Source of the DNA: JBBRCX01 sp038204465
GTDB lineage: Bacteria; Planctomycetota; Phycisphaerae; Tepidisphaerales; Tepidisphaeraceae
DNA: 36,915 bases
Direction of reading: 5' to 3'
NCBI GenBank assembly: GCA_038204465.1
Contig: JBBRCX010000046.1
Coordinates: 1-36,915, forward strand
Position 1 is the first letter of the stretch. Each line of letters opens with the position of its first letter. The position numbers were made by a program, and so were the translations under genes. Below the pieces are notes generated by a model that was given only the letters and a program-made list of their open reading frames with translations, was not told where the DNA came from and ran no database searches. Shown one piece after another: positions 7,991 through 15,032 of the stretch.

Positions 7991-9433
7991 ATGCCGCCCG
8001 CGGACTCCCACGACACTTATGAATCCCCGCTCGCTTCGCGCAATGCCAGCGCCGCGATGCTCGAGCTTTTCTCGGCGCGGCACAAGTTTGGATTGTGGCG
8101 GCGCTTGTGGGTGGAACTGGCGCGGTGCGAGCGCGAGCTGGGGGTGTCGCGGATCAGCGAGGAGGCGATCCGTCAAATGGAATCGCGCGTCGATGACATT
8201 GACTTCGAGGCCGCCGCGGATTGGGAGAAGCGGCTGCGGCATGACGTCATGGCCCACGTGCATACCTTCGAAGAAGCCGCGCCGGCAGCGAAGGGCATCG
8301 TGCACCTGGGCGCCACCAGCCAGTACGTCGTGGACAACGCGGACCTGATCATCATGCGCGACGCGATGCGGCTGCTCTGCGAAAGGCTGGCCAGCGCGAT
8401 CGACGCATTGGCGGCGTTCGCACTGCAGTGGAAAGACCTGCCGACGCTGGGCTACACGCACTTCCAGCCGGCCCAGCTCACCACGGTCGGGAAGCGCGCA
8501 ACCCTGTGGGCGCAGGACCTGGTGCTGGACCTCGAGGAGTTGGAGCAGCGCATCGCGACGTTGCGATTTCGCGGCGTCAAGGGGACGACCGGAACACAGG
8601 CGTCGTTCCTGTCACTGTTTGAGGGCGATCACGCGAAGGTCGAACAGCTTGACCGCATCATCACCGAGCGGTTCGGTTTCAGGGAATCGTTTGCGGTGAC
8701 GGGGCAGACGTATCCGCGAAAAGTGGATGCCCAGATCGTCAGCAGTTTGGCGGGCGCGGCGGCGAGCGTGCACAAGTTCTGCAACGACATTCGGCTGCTG
8801 GCGGGAATGAAGCAGGTGGAGGAGCCCTTCGAGGAGGAGCAGGTCGGCTCCAGCGCGATGGCCTACAAGCGCAACCCGATGCGGTGCGAGCGGGCGACGG
8901 GGCTCGCGCGGTTCGTGATCAGCTTGAGCACTTCGCCGCTGCAGACGGCGGCGGAACAGTGGTTCGAGCGCACGCTGGATGATTCCTCCAACAAACGCCT
9001 GTCGATCCCCGAAGCGTTTCTGGCCGTCGACGGATGCCTCTTGATCGTGATCGATGTCGCGCGGGGACTGCTGGTTTATCCCAGGACAATCGAGGCGGCG
9101 GTGATGAGCGAGCTGCCTTTCATGGCGACGGAAGAGATCCTCATGGCAGCCGTGCGGGCGGGTGGCGATCGGCAGGCGCTTCACGAGTTGATTCGCCAAC
9201 ACTCGCAGGAGGCAGCGGAGCAGGTGAAGCAACACGGCCTGGGGAACGACCTCTTGGCGCGGCTTCGGCGGGAGCCGGCTTTTAACACCGTGGATCTGGG
9301 GGGAGTGTTGGACCCGGGCCGGTTCGTAGGTCGGGCATCGCAGCAGGTGGAAACGTTCGTTCAGCGGGTGGTCGCGCCGATCCGCGGCAGGTATCACAAA
9401 AGCATCTCATTTCAGGTAGAGCTGAAAGTGTAA
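7991..9433 (+). CDS. purB: Adenylosuccinate lyase, eukaryote-like type
   Basis: Encodes 480 residues. The enzyme splits adenylosuccinate to AMP and fumarate, and SAICAR to AICAR and fumarate, in cytosolic purine synthesis. The fumarate-lyase signature is at residues 286-295 (G-S-S-A-M-A-Y-K-R-N), inside the flexible catalytic loop. Other family landmarks are RLRHDVMAHVHTF, HLGATS, 'TLGYTHFQPAQLTTVGKR', 'FRGVKGTTGTQASFL', QWFERTLDDS and ELPFMATE. As I recall the human ADSL sequence, these segments match it almost word for word, and the length (480 against about 484) fits the animal enzyme better than the roughly 430-residue Bacillus type. I chose the ATG at 7991, which gives the expected 'SPLASRNAS' start; the upstream extension looks non-coding. 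It stands alone, without other pur genes nearby. Confidence 0.95.
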   Translation: MPPADSHDTYESPLASRNASAAMLELFSARHKFGLWRRLWVELARCERELGVSRISEEAIRQMESRVDDIDFEAAADWEKRLRHDVMAHVHTFEEAAPAAKGIVHLGATSQYVVDNADLIIMRDAMRLLCERLASAIDALAAFALQWKDLPTLGYTHFQPAQLTTVGKRATLWAQDLVLDLEELEQRIATLRFRGVKGTTGTQASFLSLFEGDHAKVEQLDRIITERFGFRESFAVTGQTYPRKVDAQIVSSLAGAAASVHKFCNDIRLLAGMKQVEEPFEEEQVGSSAMAYKRNPMRCERATGLARFVISLSTSPLQTAAEQWFERTLDDSSNKRLSIPEAFLAVDGCLLIVIDVARGLLVYPRTIEAAVMSELPFMATEEILMAAVRAGGDRQALHELIRQHSQEAAEQVKQHGLGNDLLARLRREPAFNTVDLGGVLDPGRFVGRASQQVETFVQRVVAPIRGRYHKSISFQVELKV

Positions 9434-9505
9434 TCCAGCTGGCAAAACACTATAGACTGTACAGAATCCACATTTTAACAGTAGAGGTCGCCACAATTTT
9501 CCTAA

Positions 9506-9893
9506 AATGAGCTTGCGTTATATGTTCCGTCATCGCTCTCCGGGTTTGTGTACGAAGACCTGAACAACGACGGGCAGATCGATCTGACTGAGACAGCCAT
9601 CGCGGGAGTCACCGTGAAGCTCTCTGGCACCGCTTACAACGGCGCCTCGGTGAACCAGGCGTCACAGCAGGGCTTCAGCGTCAGCGGCGATGGGGTGGGA
9701 GCGTCGACCTACAAACGTCGGCTCGAATGGAGCGGCGTTCGGCGTCGCGAACAACAGCACGGTCCGAGTCATCGACCTGCTGCTCGCGACCGACGCGCAG
9801 TCTGTCAACGGCATCCTCTACAACGGAAACGTAACCCGGCGGAACATGGCCAACGTGGTGCACACCGGAATTAATGAGTCGGGTGACATTTAG
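9506..9893 (+). pseudogene. Decayed SdrD-B-like surface protein fragment
   Basis: From 9506 one frame reads LSGFVYEDLNNDGQIDL, then AIAGVTVKLSGT. This is the hallmark of SdrD B-like (Cna-B/prealbumin-like) domains of secreted proteins. The frame then loses sense near 9700, and another frame (+1) continues with FGVANNSTVRVIDLLLATD and on to a TAG stop at about 9893. There is no start codon with a ribosome-binding site, and a stop codon (TAA at 9503) closes the frame directly upstream. I therefore read it as the 5'-truncated, frameshifted remnant of a larger exported-protein gene. A sequencing indel could explain the frameshift but not the missing 5' end. Confidence 0.6.
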
Positions 9894-10041
9894 CCGCGAA
9901 CCTCCGGCGGGCTGCCGACGTAACAGGGGAGCTTCACTGGAGATGCAACACGCCAGGCCAGCGTGAGCTGCCTGACGCCCAACGCTTCGTTCAGGCGGAA
10001 AAAAAATCAGCATTTTGTCAGTTGATTTTCTGCTAATTCGT

Positions 10042-10070
10042 TTGACATGGGTGATTGGGAAACTTATTCT
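10042..10070 (+). promoter_or_regulatory. Promoter of the PEP-CTERM gene at 10198
   Basis: TTGACA (10042-10047) and TATTCT (10065-10070) are separated by exactly 17 bases. Transcription would start near 10077 and leave a leader of about 120 bases. The -35 is perfect and the -10 matches four of six positions. Confidence 0.55.
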
Positions 10071-10148
10071 GGCTTTTCGTTTCGCGGGCTATCGGATCTT
10101 CATCAGCTTTGGATGGTTGTTCGTAGGGGATGAGCCGACCGCGTTTTC

Positions 10149-10172
10149 GCAACAGACTGTTGCAATCGCAAC
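10149..10172 (+). promoter_or_regulatory. Two mutually exclusive small hairpins in an mRNA leader
   Basis: GCAACA-GAC-TGTTGC (10149-10163) and GTTGC-AATC-GCAAC (10159-10172) share the middle arm, so only one can form at a time. They lie in the predicted leader, about 15 bases before the GGAGGAGA ribosome-binding site. The stems are short (six and five pairs), so a regulatory role is only a suggestion. Confidence 0.25.
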
Positions 10173-10197
10173 GCAGTGGAGCAGTGGAGGAGAGTTG

Positions 10198-10938
10198 ATG
10201 ATGCAGATCAAGCACATCCAGCGGATCGCAGTTTTGGCGGTCGCGCTGGTGCTCTGGGGAATGCCGTCGGGGACGCGTGGAGCGGCGATTCTGGCCCCGG
10301 GCGAACTGACGATCACGGCGGCCTATACGGGAGGTCCGACGATTAGCCAGAGCTTTTCCGTGGGCACGCCGACATCGTCCGCGCCCTTTCAAGTCACTTA
10401 CGGCGGACTCGATGTCACGCTGTTCTACGACTATGACGGATTGGACGGCCATGGTTTTTGCGTAGACCTGAACTTCAACACAACCGTGACCGCCGGCCAG
10501 GCCGATCCACACCCGGAGGTTCGCTACACCATTACTTCCGCGATGCTTGGCGGCTTTTCGCTGGTGAATCCGACCGCGCAGGGCTCGGCCGGTCTCACCC
10601 TCACGGACTGGGACAGCGACGGCGCGTACATCAATGGCCACGAGCCGGAGCCTGCCGGTGGCTTTACCTTTTCGGCGCTTTACAACGGCGCGAACGATGC
10701 CGCCAATATCCTGCCGGGTCCTGCAGTCGGCCCCGACGACGGAACGGCCGTTTCGGCCCCGTTGCTTGCTCCGGTGCCCGGTACGGTGACGAACATCTCA
10801 AGCGAATGGGACTTCACCCTCTCCGCCAACGATGAAGCGAGCGGTACCAGCGTCTATTGCCTGGTGCCGGAGCCTTGCACAATGGGTCTGCTGGCGGTTG
10901 GCGGGTTGTTTGTCCTTCGCCGCCGCCGCCTCGCCTAA
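10198..10938 (+). CDS. PEP-CTERM sorting domain protein
   Basis: Encodes 246 residues. The ATG at 10198 is chosen because GGAGGAGA lies just upstream and translation gives a signal peptide (MMQIKHIQRIAVLAVALVLW, cleavage near residue 29). The mature part is rich in Thr, Gly, Asp and Ser, as in secreted beta proteins. It ends in the tripartite sorting signal: VPEPCTMG, a hydrophobic run (LLAVGGLFVL) and RRRRLA. PEP-CTERM proteins are exported, cut and anchored or released by an exosortase; no exosortase is in this window. The C-terminal half (ITLTD-like segment, ALYNG, LSANDEASGTS) is similar to that of the gene at 12864, so the two are paralogues. A strong terminator follows. Confidence 0.88.
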   Translation: MMQIKHIQRIAVLAVALVLWGMPSGTRGAAILAPGELTITAAYTGGPTISQSFSVGTPTSSAPFQVTYGGLDVTLFYDYDGLDGHGFCVDLNFNTTVTAGQADPHPEVRYTITSAMLGGFSLVNPTAQGSAGLTLTDWDSDGAYINGHEPEPAGGFTFSALYNGANDAANILPGPAVGPDDGTAVSAPLLAPVPGTVTNISSEWDFTLSANDEASGTSVYCLVPEPCTMGLLAVGGLFVLRRRRLA

Positions 10939-10968
10939 GCTCATTCCCTCATGCAGAATTTGCAAAAG

Positions 10969-11002
10969 CACGCCGCCGGATTCCGGCGGCGTGTTCTTTT
11001 TT
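10969..11002 (+). terminator. Rho-independent terminator after the PEP-CTERM gene
   Basis: An 11-bp perfect GC-rich stem (CACGCCGCCGG at 10969-10979 with CCGGCGGCGTG at 10983-10993) with a three-base loop, followed by TTCTTTTTT. It lies 30 bases after the stop codon. Confidence 0.9.
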
Positions 11003-11322
11003 GGTTCCCCTCTCCCGCGACCACCTGCAAATTCTGCAGCCACGGGCGCAGCAACTGTTCCACTGACGTTTGCCGGATCCGCATTCCATGGGCCCGGCCC
11101 ACGAACGGATGCGCGCCTCTACCTCTCCCTCGTTCACAAGTTGATGCCGGAGGCAGTCGGGACTGCAGCGACCCGTGTATCGCCATCATTGATCGCCCAA
11201 CGACGTCACATACGCACACATCGTCATGGGCGATCCACCGCCGTGGGGCCGCAAGGACTTGGTTCCTAAACTAACGGGAAGGTTTGGGCCGCTCCCGCAG
11301 GGCCCATGGCGGCCGAGCGAGC
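11003..11322. other. Intergenic region between two convergent genes
   Basis: This 320-base gap between the terminator at 11002 and the end of the minus-strand protease gene holds no supported gene. I see no clear terminator for the protease gene on the minus strand and no repeat. Confidence 0.5.
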
Positions 11323-12300
11323 TCAGGCGGCCTTTCGGGCACGCCGCATGGACAGCAGCAGAGTGGCCGCGCCGGCTACCGCTGCGGCGGGCTCGGGAAC
11401 CGCAACAATGCTCTGCTGGGAGGAGAGAGCGAAATTGGGCGCGACTTGACCTGCCAGCACGGAGGTGATCCAGAGCATGCTGGTGGAGATGCGTGTTGCA
11501 TAGCCGCTGGCGGGCTTGTCGGCGGTCGTGTCCGCGTTGAACTCCCAAGCCCCAGCGCCCCCCTCCCACAAGCCACCGCGATCGAGTATCGCAGCGTTGA
11601 ATCCGGCATCGTTGCCGGTCAAGCTGAATGGACCATCGACGGCCAGATTGATCCCTGCGAGCTTCCATGACCCCGCGTCTTTGATGAACACGCCGCCGCC
11701 GGAATCATTCAGCGAGAGCATCCCTTCGTTGAAGCCTGCGTTCCTGTCGAAGCCGAACTGCAAGGCTCCGCCGGTGATTTCCCCCCCGGTCGCGAAATCT
11801 ACTGTGTTGAGACCCCAGCTCTTCCGCCCGTCGAGTGCGCCCCAGTACCAACCTTTGAGCTCATTGTTGACGACGATTTCCGAGCCGCGCTGTGTTCCGC
11901 GTCCGAAGAGGATGATCTGCTGCCCCGCTTCGGAACTGGACGTATACAGCTGCGCGTAGCGGTAGAAGGTGCCCTGGACCTTCCAGATGCGCAGGTCGCT
12001 GTTCGGGTCGGAGTAGGACGCGAGGGTCCTCAGCTTGCGGTCGTGGTAGGTAAAGTAGTCGCCAACGTTCCCGCCGACATGCCCGGCGGTGATGAAGTAG
12101 TTGCTGGCGATAGGCGTGCCCAACCAGTCACCCCATTGGCCCTGAAGGGCCCAGCCGCTGCCGATCAGCGAATCAGACGAGAGCCCCGGCGCTTGCAGGT
12201 TCCGGCCGCTGCCGCCAATAACGATAATCGCGTGCGCTGGAGGGGTGGCGGCGAAGAGGGCGCAGGCCATCATGCCTGCACAGAAAAGATTGCGTAGCAC
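11323..12300 (-). CDS. Secreted trypsin-like serine protease with PEP-CTERM anchor
   Basis: Encodes 325 residues from a GTG at 12300, chosen because GGGAGG precedes it by seven bases and the protein then begins with a normal signal peptide (MLRNLFCAGMMACALFA, cleavage after residue 24, AHA). The chymotrypsin-fold triad can be read: His74 in FITAGHV, Asp102 in NSDLRIWKV and Ser200 in NDSGGGVF. The last 25 residues form a sorting signal (VPEP, a short hydrophobic Ala/Leu stretch, RRARKAA). The protease should act outside the cytoplasm, at the cell surface, after processing by an exosortase. It is flanked by two paralogous PEP-CTERM genes on the opposite strand, so surface proteins or their products are possible substrates. 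The Asn before Asp-Ser-Gly replaces the more common Gly. Confidence 0.88.
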   Translation of the reverse strand: MLRNLFCAGMMACALFAATPPAHAIIVIGGSGRNLQAPGLSSDSLIGSGWALQGQWGDWLGTPIASNYFITAGHVGGNVGDYFTYHDRKLRTLASYSDPNSDLRIWKVQGTFYRYAQLYTSSSEAGQQIILFGRGTQRGSEIVVNNELKGWYWGALDGRKSWGLNTVDFATGGEITGGALQFGFDRNAGFNEGMLSLNDSGGGVFIKDAGSWKLAGINLAVDGPFSLTGNDAGFNAAILDRGGLWEGGAGAWEFNADTTADKPASGYATRISTSMLWITSVLAGQVAPNFALSSQQSIVAVPEPAAAVAGAATLLLSMRRARKAA

Positions 12301-12863
12301 TTTCCCGCCTCCCGGTTTTTCCAATGCCCAAGTCTGCCAATTACCCTGATCAACGTCCGATAATGGGTGGGCGCTGCAACTCAGCGGAATGTCCTTATAA
12401 CAGCATGTTCATCCCTACACACGTGAAAAAGGCGATGGAGGAAGAAAAACGGAGAGGAATTTTCCAGACCGTGCATCCCAAGGGGAACGGCAAAAATTCC
12501 TGAATCTTTCATCCCGCGAGGACAGCGGCGTGCCGCCATGACTGCGCTTCTCCCGTAAACACCCATGTTCCAGGAGTTTGCGCAGCGAGGTTCACAATCC
12601 GCCGCGCCCGATAAAATCTTGGGGGGGACGCAAAAATTGTGACGTTCTGAGTGCAATTCTCTTGACTCAGGGTCCGCGTCTTCCTAACTTGGACCCCGTG
12701 TGGCCGATCTGGGATCGGGCTAATGGCCGATTCGGGTTCGACGTAACGAAAAGCATTTCAGATTGCGGTTCGGGTTCTCAGGTGTAGGACGTACGCCGCC
12801 CCGCTTCGCAGGTTCGTTGTCCGCGTCGCATCCGTTGGAAAAAAATTGCTCGGAGGAGAGTCA
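12301..12863. other. Divergent intergenic region, protease and PEP-CTERM gene
   Basis: This 563-base gap is less GC-rich than its neighbours and holds no supported gene. A minus-strand open frame of 91 codons has no ribosome-binding site and an uninformative product. TTGACT at 12662-12667 could be a plus-strand -35 box for the gene at 12864, but the best -10 at 17 bases (TAACTT) is poor. Confidence 0.45.
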
Positions 12864-13658
12864 ATGAAGGTGCTGGGGAATATTCGCATCGTAGCGCTGC
12901 TTGTCGGAGCCGCGCTTTTCGCCGCCTGCCCTGCCCTATCGCGCGCGTCCGTCTCTGGAACGCTGATCAGCGTCGATGCGACTGATGCCAGCAATAATAC
13001 TTCTAACTGGACGGTGCTCACCACCGATGCGGGCGTAGTCGTATCGGGCAATCACACTTCGTACGCCGTCTCCTCGAGCATCGCGCTGCTCGACCCTTCG
13101 AATAATACGGTCGGCACCGTGGAAATTGGGACGTCGATCGATACGTGGGATGACCCTGCCGTCGCGCTGAACTTCAACGTTACGGCCGGGGCGACCGACA
13201 CGACTTTCGTGATCAATTCCGCGGTTGTGAACTTTTCCCCGTTGACCTCGGTGCTGGCGTTTGCATCGGCAAGCATCACCTTGACGGATTCGGGCGGCGG
13301 GGGCGCAACGCTTCTCGGCTGCGAGCCGAATCCTCCCGGGACCGGCCCGGATGCCTACCAGGCGGTGTATAACGGGAACCAGCTCTTCACCTCCCTTGAT
13401 CCGACGCCCCTCGTCGCGGGTCCGGGTGGTACCGCGACCGTAACTGAGCGCGATCCGGCGATCGCGCCGGCTCGCCGTCCCATTGCCGGTACAGTGAGCA
13501 GTATTCAATCGCAGTTCTGCTTCATCCTGTCGGCCGGCGACTCTGCCAGCGGCACCAGCCGGTTCGACGTTCAGGGTACCCCGGTTCCTGAACCCGGTAG
13601 CCTGACCCTGCTCGGCCTCGGCGCCAGCCTGATGCTCCGCCGCCGCCGGACTGCCTGA
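12864..13658 (+). CDS. PEP-CTERM sorting domain protein, paralogue of the one at 10198
   Basis: Encodes 264 residues. The ATG at 12864 follows GGAGGAGA closely and starts a signal peptide (MKVLGNIRIVALLVGAALFA, cleavage near residue 28-31). The mature protein is rich in Thr, Ser, Asn and Val, as expected for a secreted beta fold, and has two Cys in the second half. It ends in VPEPGSLT, LLGLGASLML and RRRRTA, a textbook PEP-CTERM signal. The region from SITLTD through CEPNP, AVYNG, GTVSSI and ILSAGDSASGTS aligns with the second half of the gene at 10198. No enzymatic motif is visible. A terminator follows 37 bases after the stop. Confidence 0.88.
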   Translation: MKVLGNIRIVALLVGAALFAACPALSRASVSGTLISVDATDASNNTSNWTVLTTDAGVVVSGNHTSYAVSSSIALLDPSNNTVGTVEIGTSIDTWDDPAVALNFNVTAGATDTTFVINSAVVNFSPLTSVLAFASASITLTDSGGGGATLLGCEPNPPGTGPDAYQAVYNGNQLFTSLDPTPLVAGPGGTATVTERDPAIAPARRPIAGTVSSIQSQFCFILSAGDSASGTSRFDVQGTPVPEPGSLTLLGLGASLMLRRRRTA

Positions 13659-14074
13659 GATAAATCTGCCTGAGACAAAGTGGAGAAGAGCAACGAAAGG
13701 CCGCCACAATCGTGGCGGCCTTTTGCTTGCGCCCAATTGCCCGCCCCCTCATTTCTTTCGGCTCCCTCAGCCGCGCAGGTTCCATTCGGAACCCGCGATG
13801 CCTAATCAGTTTAACGCCACTCCGTTCAGCCACCCGCCTTGGCCCCTCTCGCGGACGCACATTTTGCACGTTGACCGTTTCCGGCCGCCCATAGGAAAGT
13901 GAAGCCCGTGGGCCGGGAACTGGGTGCTACTCCTCATCCATAGGACCGGCGGCAGAGGATAGACCGGGTCGATCCCGCACCAGCGGAGCCCGGGTCATGG
14001 TCATGAACGGTCAGATTTGCCGGCGAATTCGGCCGCTTCAAGTTGCGGGGTAGGAACTGCTGTGAGGGATGAGA
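13659..14074. other. Intergenic region between two PEP-CTERM genes
   Basis: After the terminator at 13696-13724 this 416-base gap shows no supported gene, repeat or clear promoter. The promoter of the gene at 14075 must lie in its right part. Confidence 0.45.
13696..13724 (+). terminator. Rho-independent terminator after the second PEP-CTERM gene
   Basis: A 12-bp stem (AAAGGCCGCCAC at 13696-13707 with GTGGCGGCCTTT at 13712-13723) with a four-base loop, ending in TTTT. The A-rich left side makes it potentially active in both directions. Confidence 0.88.
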
Positions 14075-14803
14075 ATGCTCAGAAGCAGACATAACCGCGC
14101 CGCGAGGATTATCGCGGTGGTCGCAGTGGCGATACTCGGGGTTTGCGCCGCTGCGCCAGCCGCGATCATCCCGCCGACCACGATGTCGATGCAGTCCCTG
14201 CTCGATTCGGGCGGGAGTTTCCTGATCGGCGACAAGCTCTACTCAAACTTCACCTTCCAGTCCACCGGCGATGCCCCCCTGGACGCTCAGGACGTCAACG
14301 TCACCTTCTCCAGCAGCGACGGCAACCACTACAACGTCCGCTTCAGCTTTGGCCTCGACGCGTTTCCATCGGAGCGCACCGACGTCCTGATCGGCTACCA
14401 GATCGACGTGACGGGCACGGACTACATCAATCGCGTGGGCCTGGATTTCAACGGCAATGTTCCGTCGCAGGGCCCCGGCAACGCCGCCGCCTCCGTCACC
14501 GAGACCATCTCGACGCTCGACGGCTCCGACCTCTCGCCCGGCGCGCCGATCACGGACACGGAGCAGATCTCCGTTTTCAGCGATGGCCCGAACCGTTTGC
14601 CCGATAACCTCGCCAGTTCGCTGCCTGTAAACCTGACGCGCAGCCTTCAGTTCGTGAAGGACATCATCGTCAGCTCGCGCCCGACCGGAGGCGTGGCGAC
14701 CATCTCCTTCGTCGACAACTCGGTCGATCAAGTGCCGGAACCCTCTTCACTTGGACTTTTGTTCCTCGCGGGTGCGGCATCTCTGCTTCGCCGCCGCGCT
14801 TGA
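14075..14803 (+). CDS. PEP-CTERM sorting domain protein
   Basis: Encodes 242 residues. Of two close ATG codons (14069 and 14075) I prefer 14075, because GAGGG ends six bases before it but directly abuts 14069. The signal peptide runs to about residue 30 (RIIAVVAVAILGVCAAAPAA). The mature part is a Thr/Ser/Asp-rich beta protein without a recognised domain. The end reads VPEPSSLG, LLFLAGAASLL, RRRA, a complete sorting signal. It is less similar to the genes at 10198 and 12864 than those are to each other. It is transcribed with its own terminator, ahead of the GH15 gene. Confidence 0.87.
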   Translation: MLRSRHNRAARIIAVVAVAILGVCAAAPAAIIPPTTMSMQSLLDSGGSFLIGDKLYSNFTFQSTGDAPLDAQDVNVTFSSSDGNHYNVRFSFGLDAFPSERTDVLIGYQIDVTGTDYINRVGLDFNGNVPSQGPGNAAASVTETISTLDGSDLSPGAPITDTEQISVFSDGPNRLPDNLASSLPVNLTRSLQFVKDIIVSSRPTGGVATISFVDNSVDQVPEPSSLGLLFLAGAASLLRRRA

Positions 14804-14837
14804 TGAAGCGTCGTGCCGAGATCTCACACCGCCCCAA

Positions 14838-14860
14838 GCCCGCTCGCCGCGGGCGTTTTT
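14838..14860 (+). terminator. Rho-independent terminator after the third PEP-CTERM gene
   Basis: Stem GCCCGC (14838-14843) with GCGGGC (14849-14854), five-base loop, then GTTTTT. It separates the PEP-CTERM gene from the GH15 gene. Confidence 0.8.
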
Positions 14861-15032
14861 GTTGGACGTGAGCACACGCGCCGCGCCCCCTGCCAGAATG
14901 CTCACGAGGCCCGTAAATCAAGCCGACATAGAGGCTGAGGGGAGCGTGCGGCGGCATCGCCGCCGCGATAGGCCGCATCACCGCCCGGGTCCCGGGCCCG
15001 GCCGAACTTCAGTCCCGCGCAACGGGTCAGGC

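Noticed and set aside
9984..10010. Stem TGCCTGA...TCAGGC followed by a run of A
   Set aside because: On the plus strand the stem is followed by A, not T, and on the minus strand the T run comes before the stem, so it does not fit a terminator in either direction.
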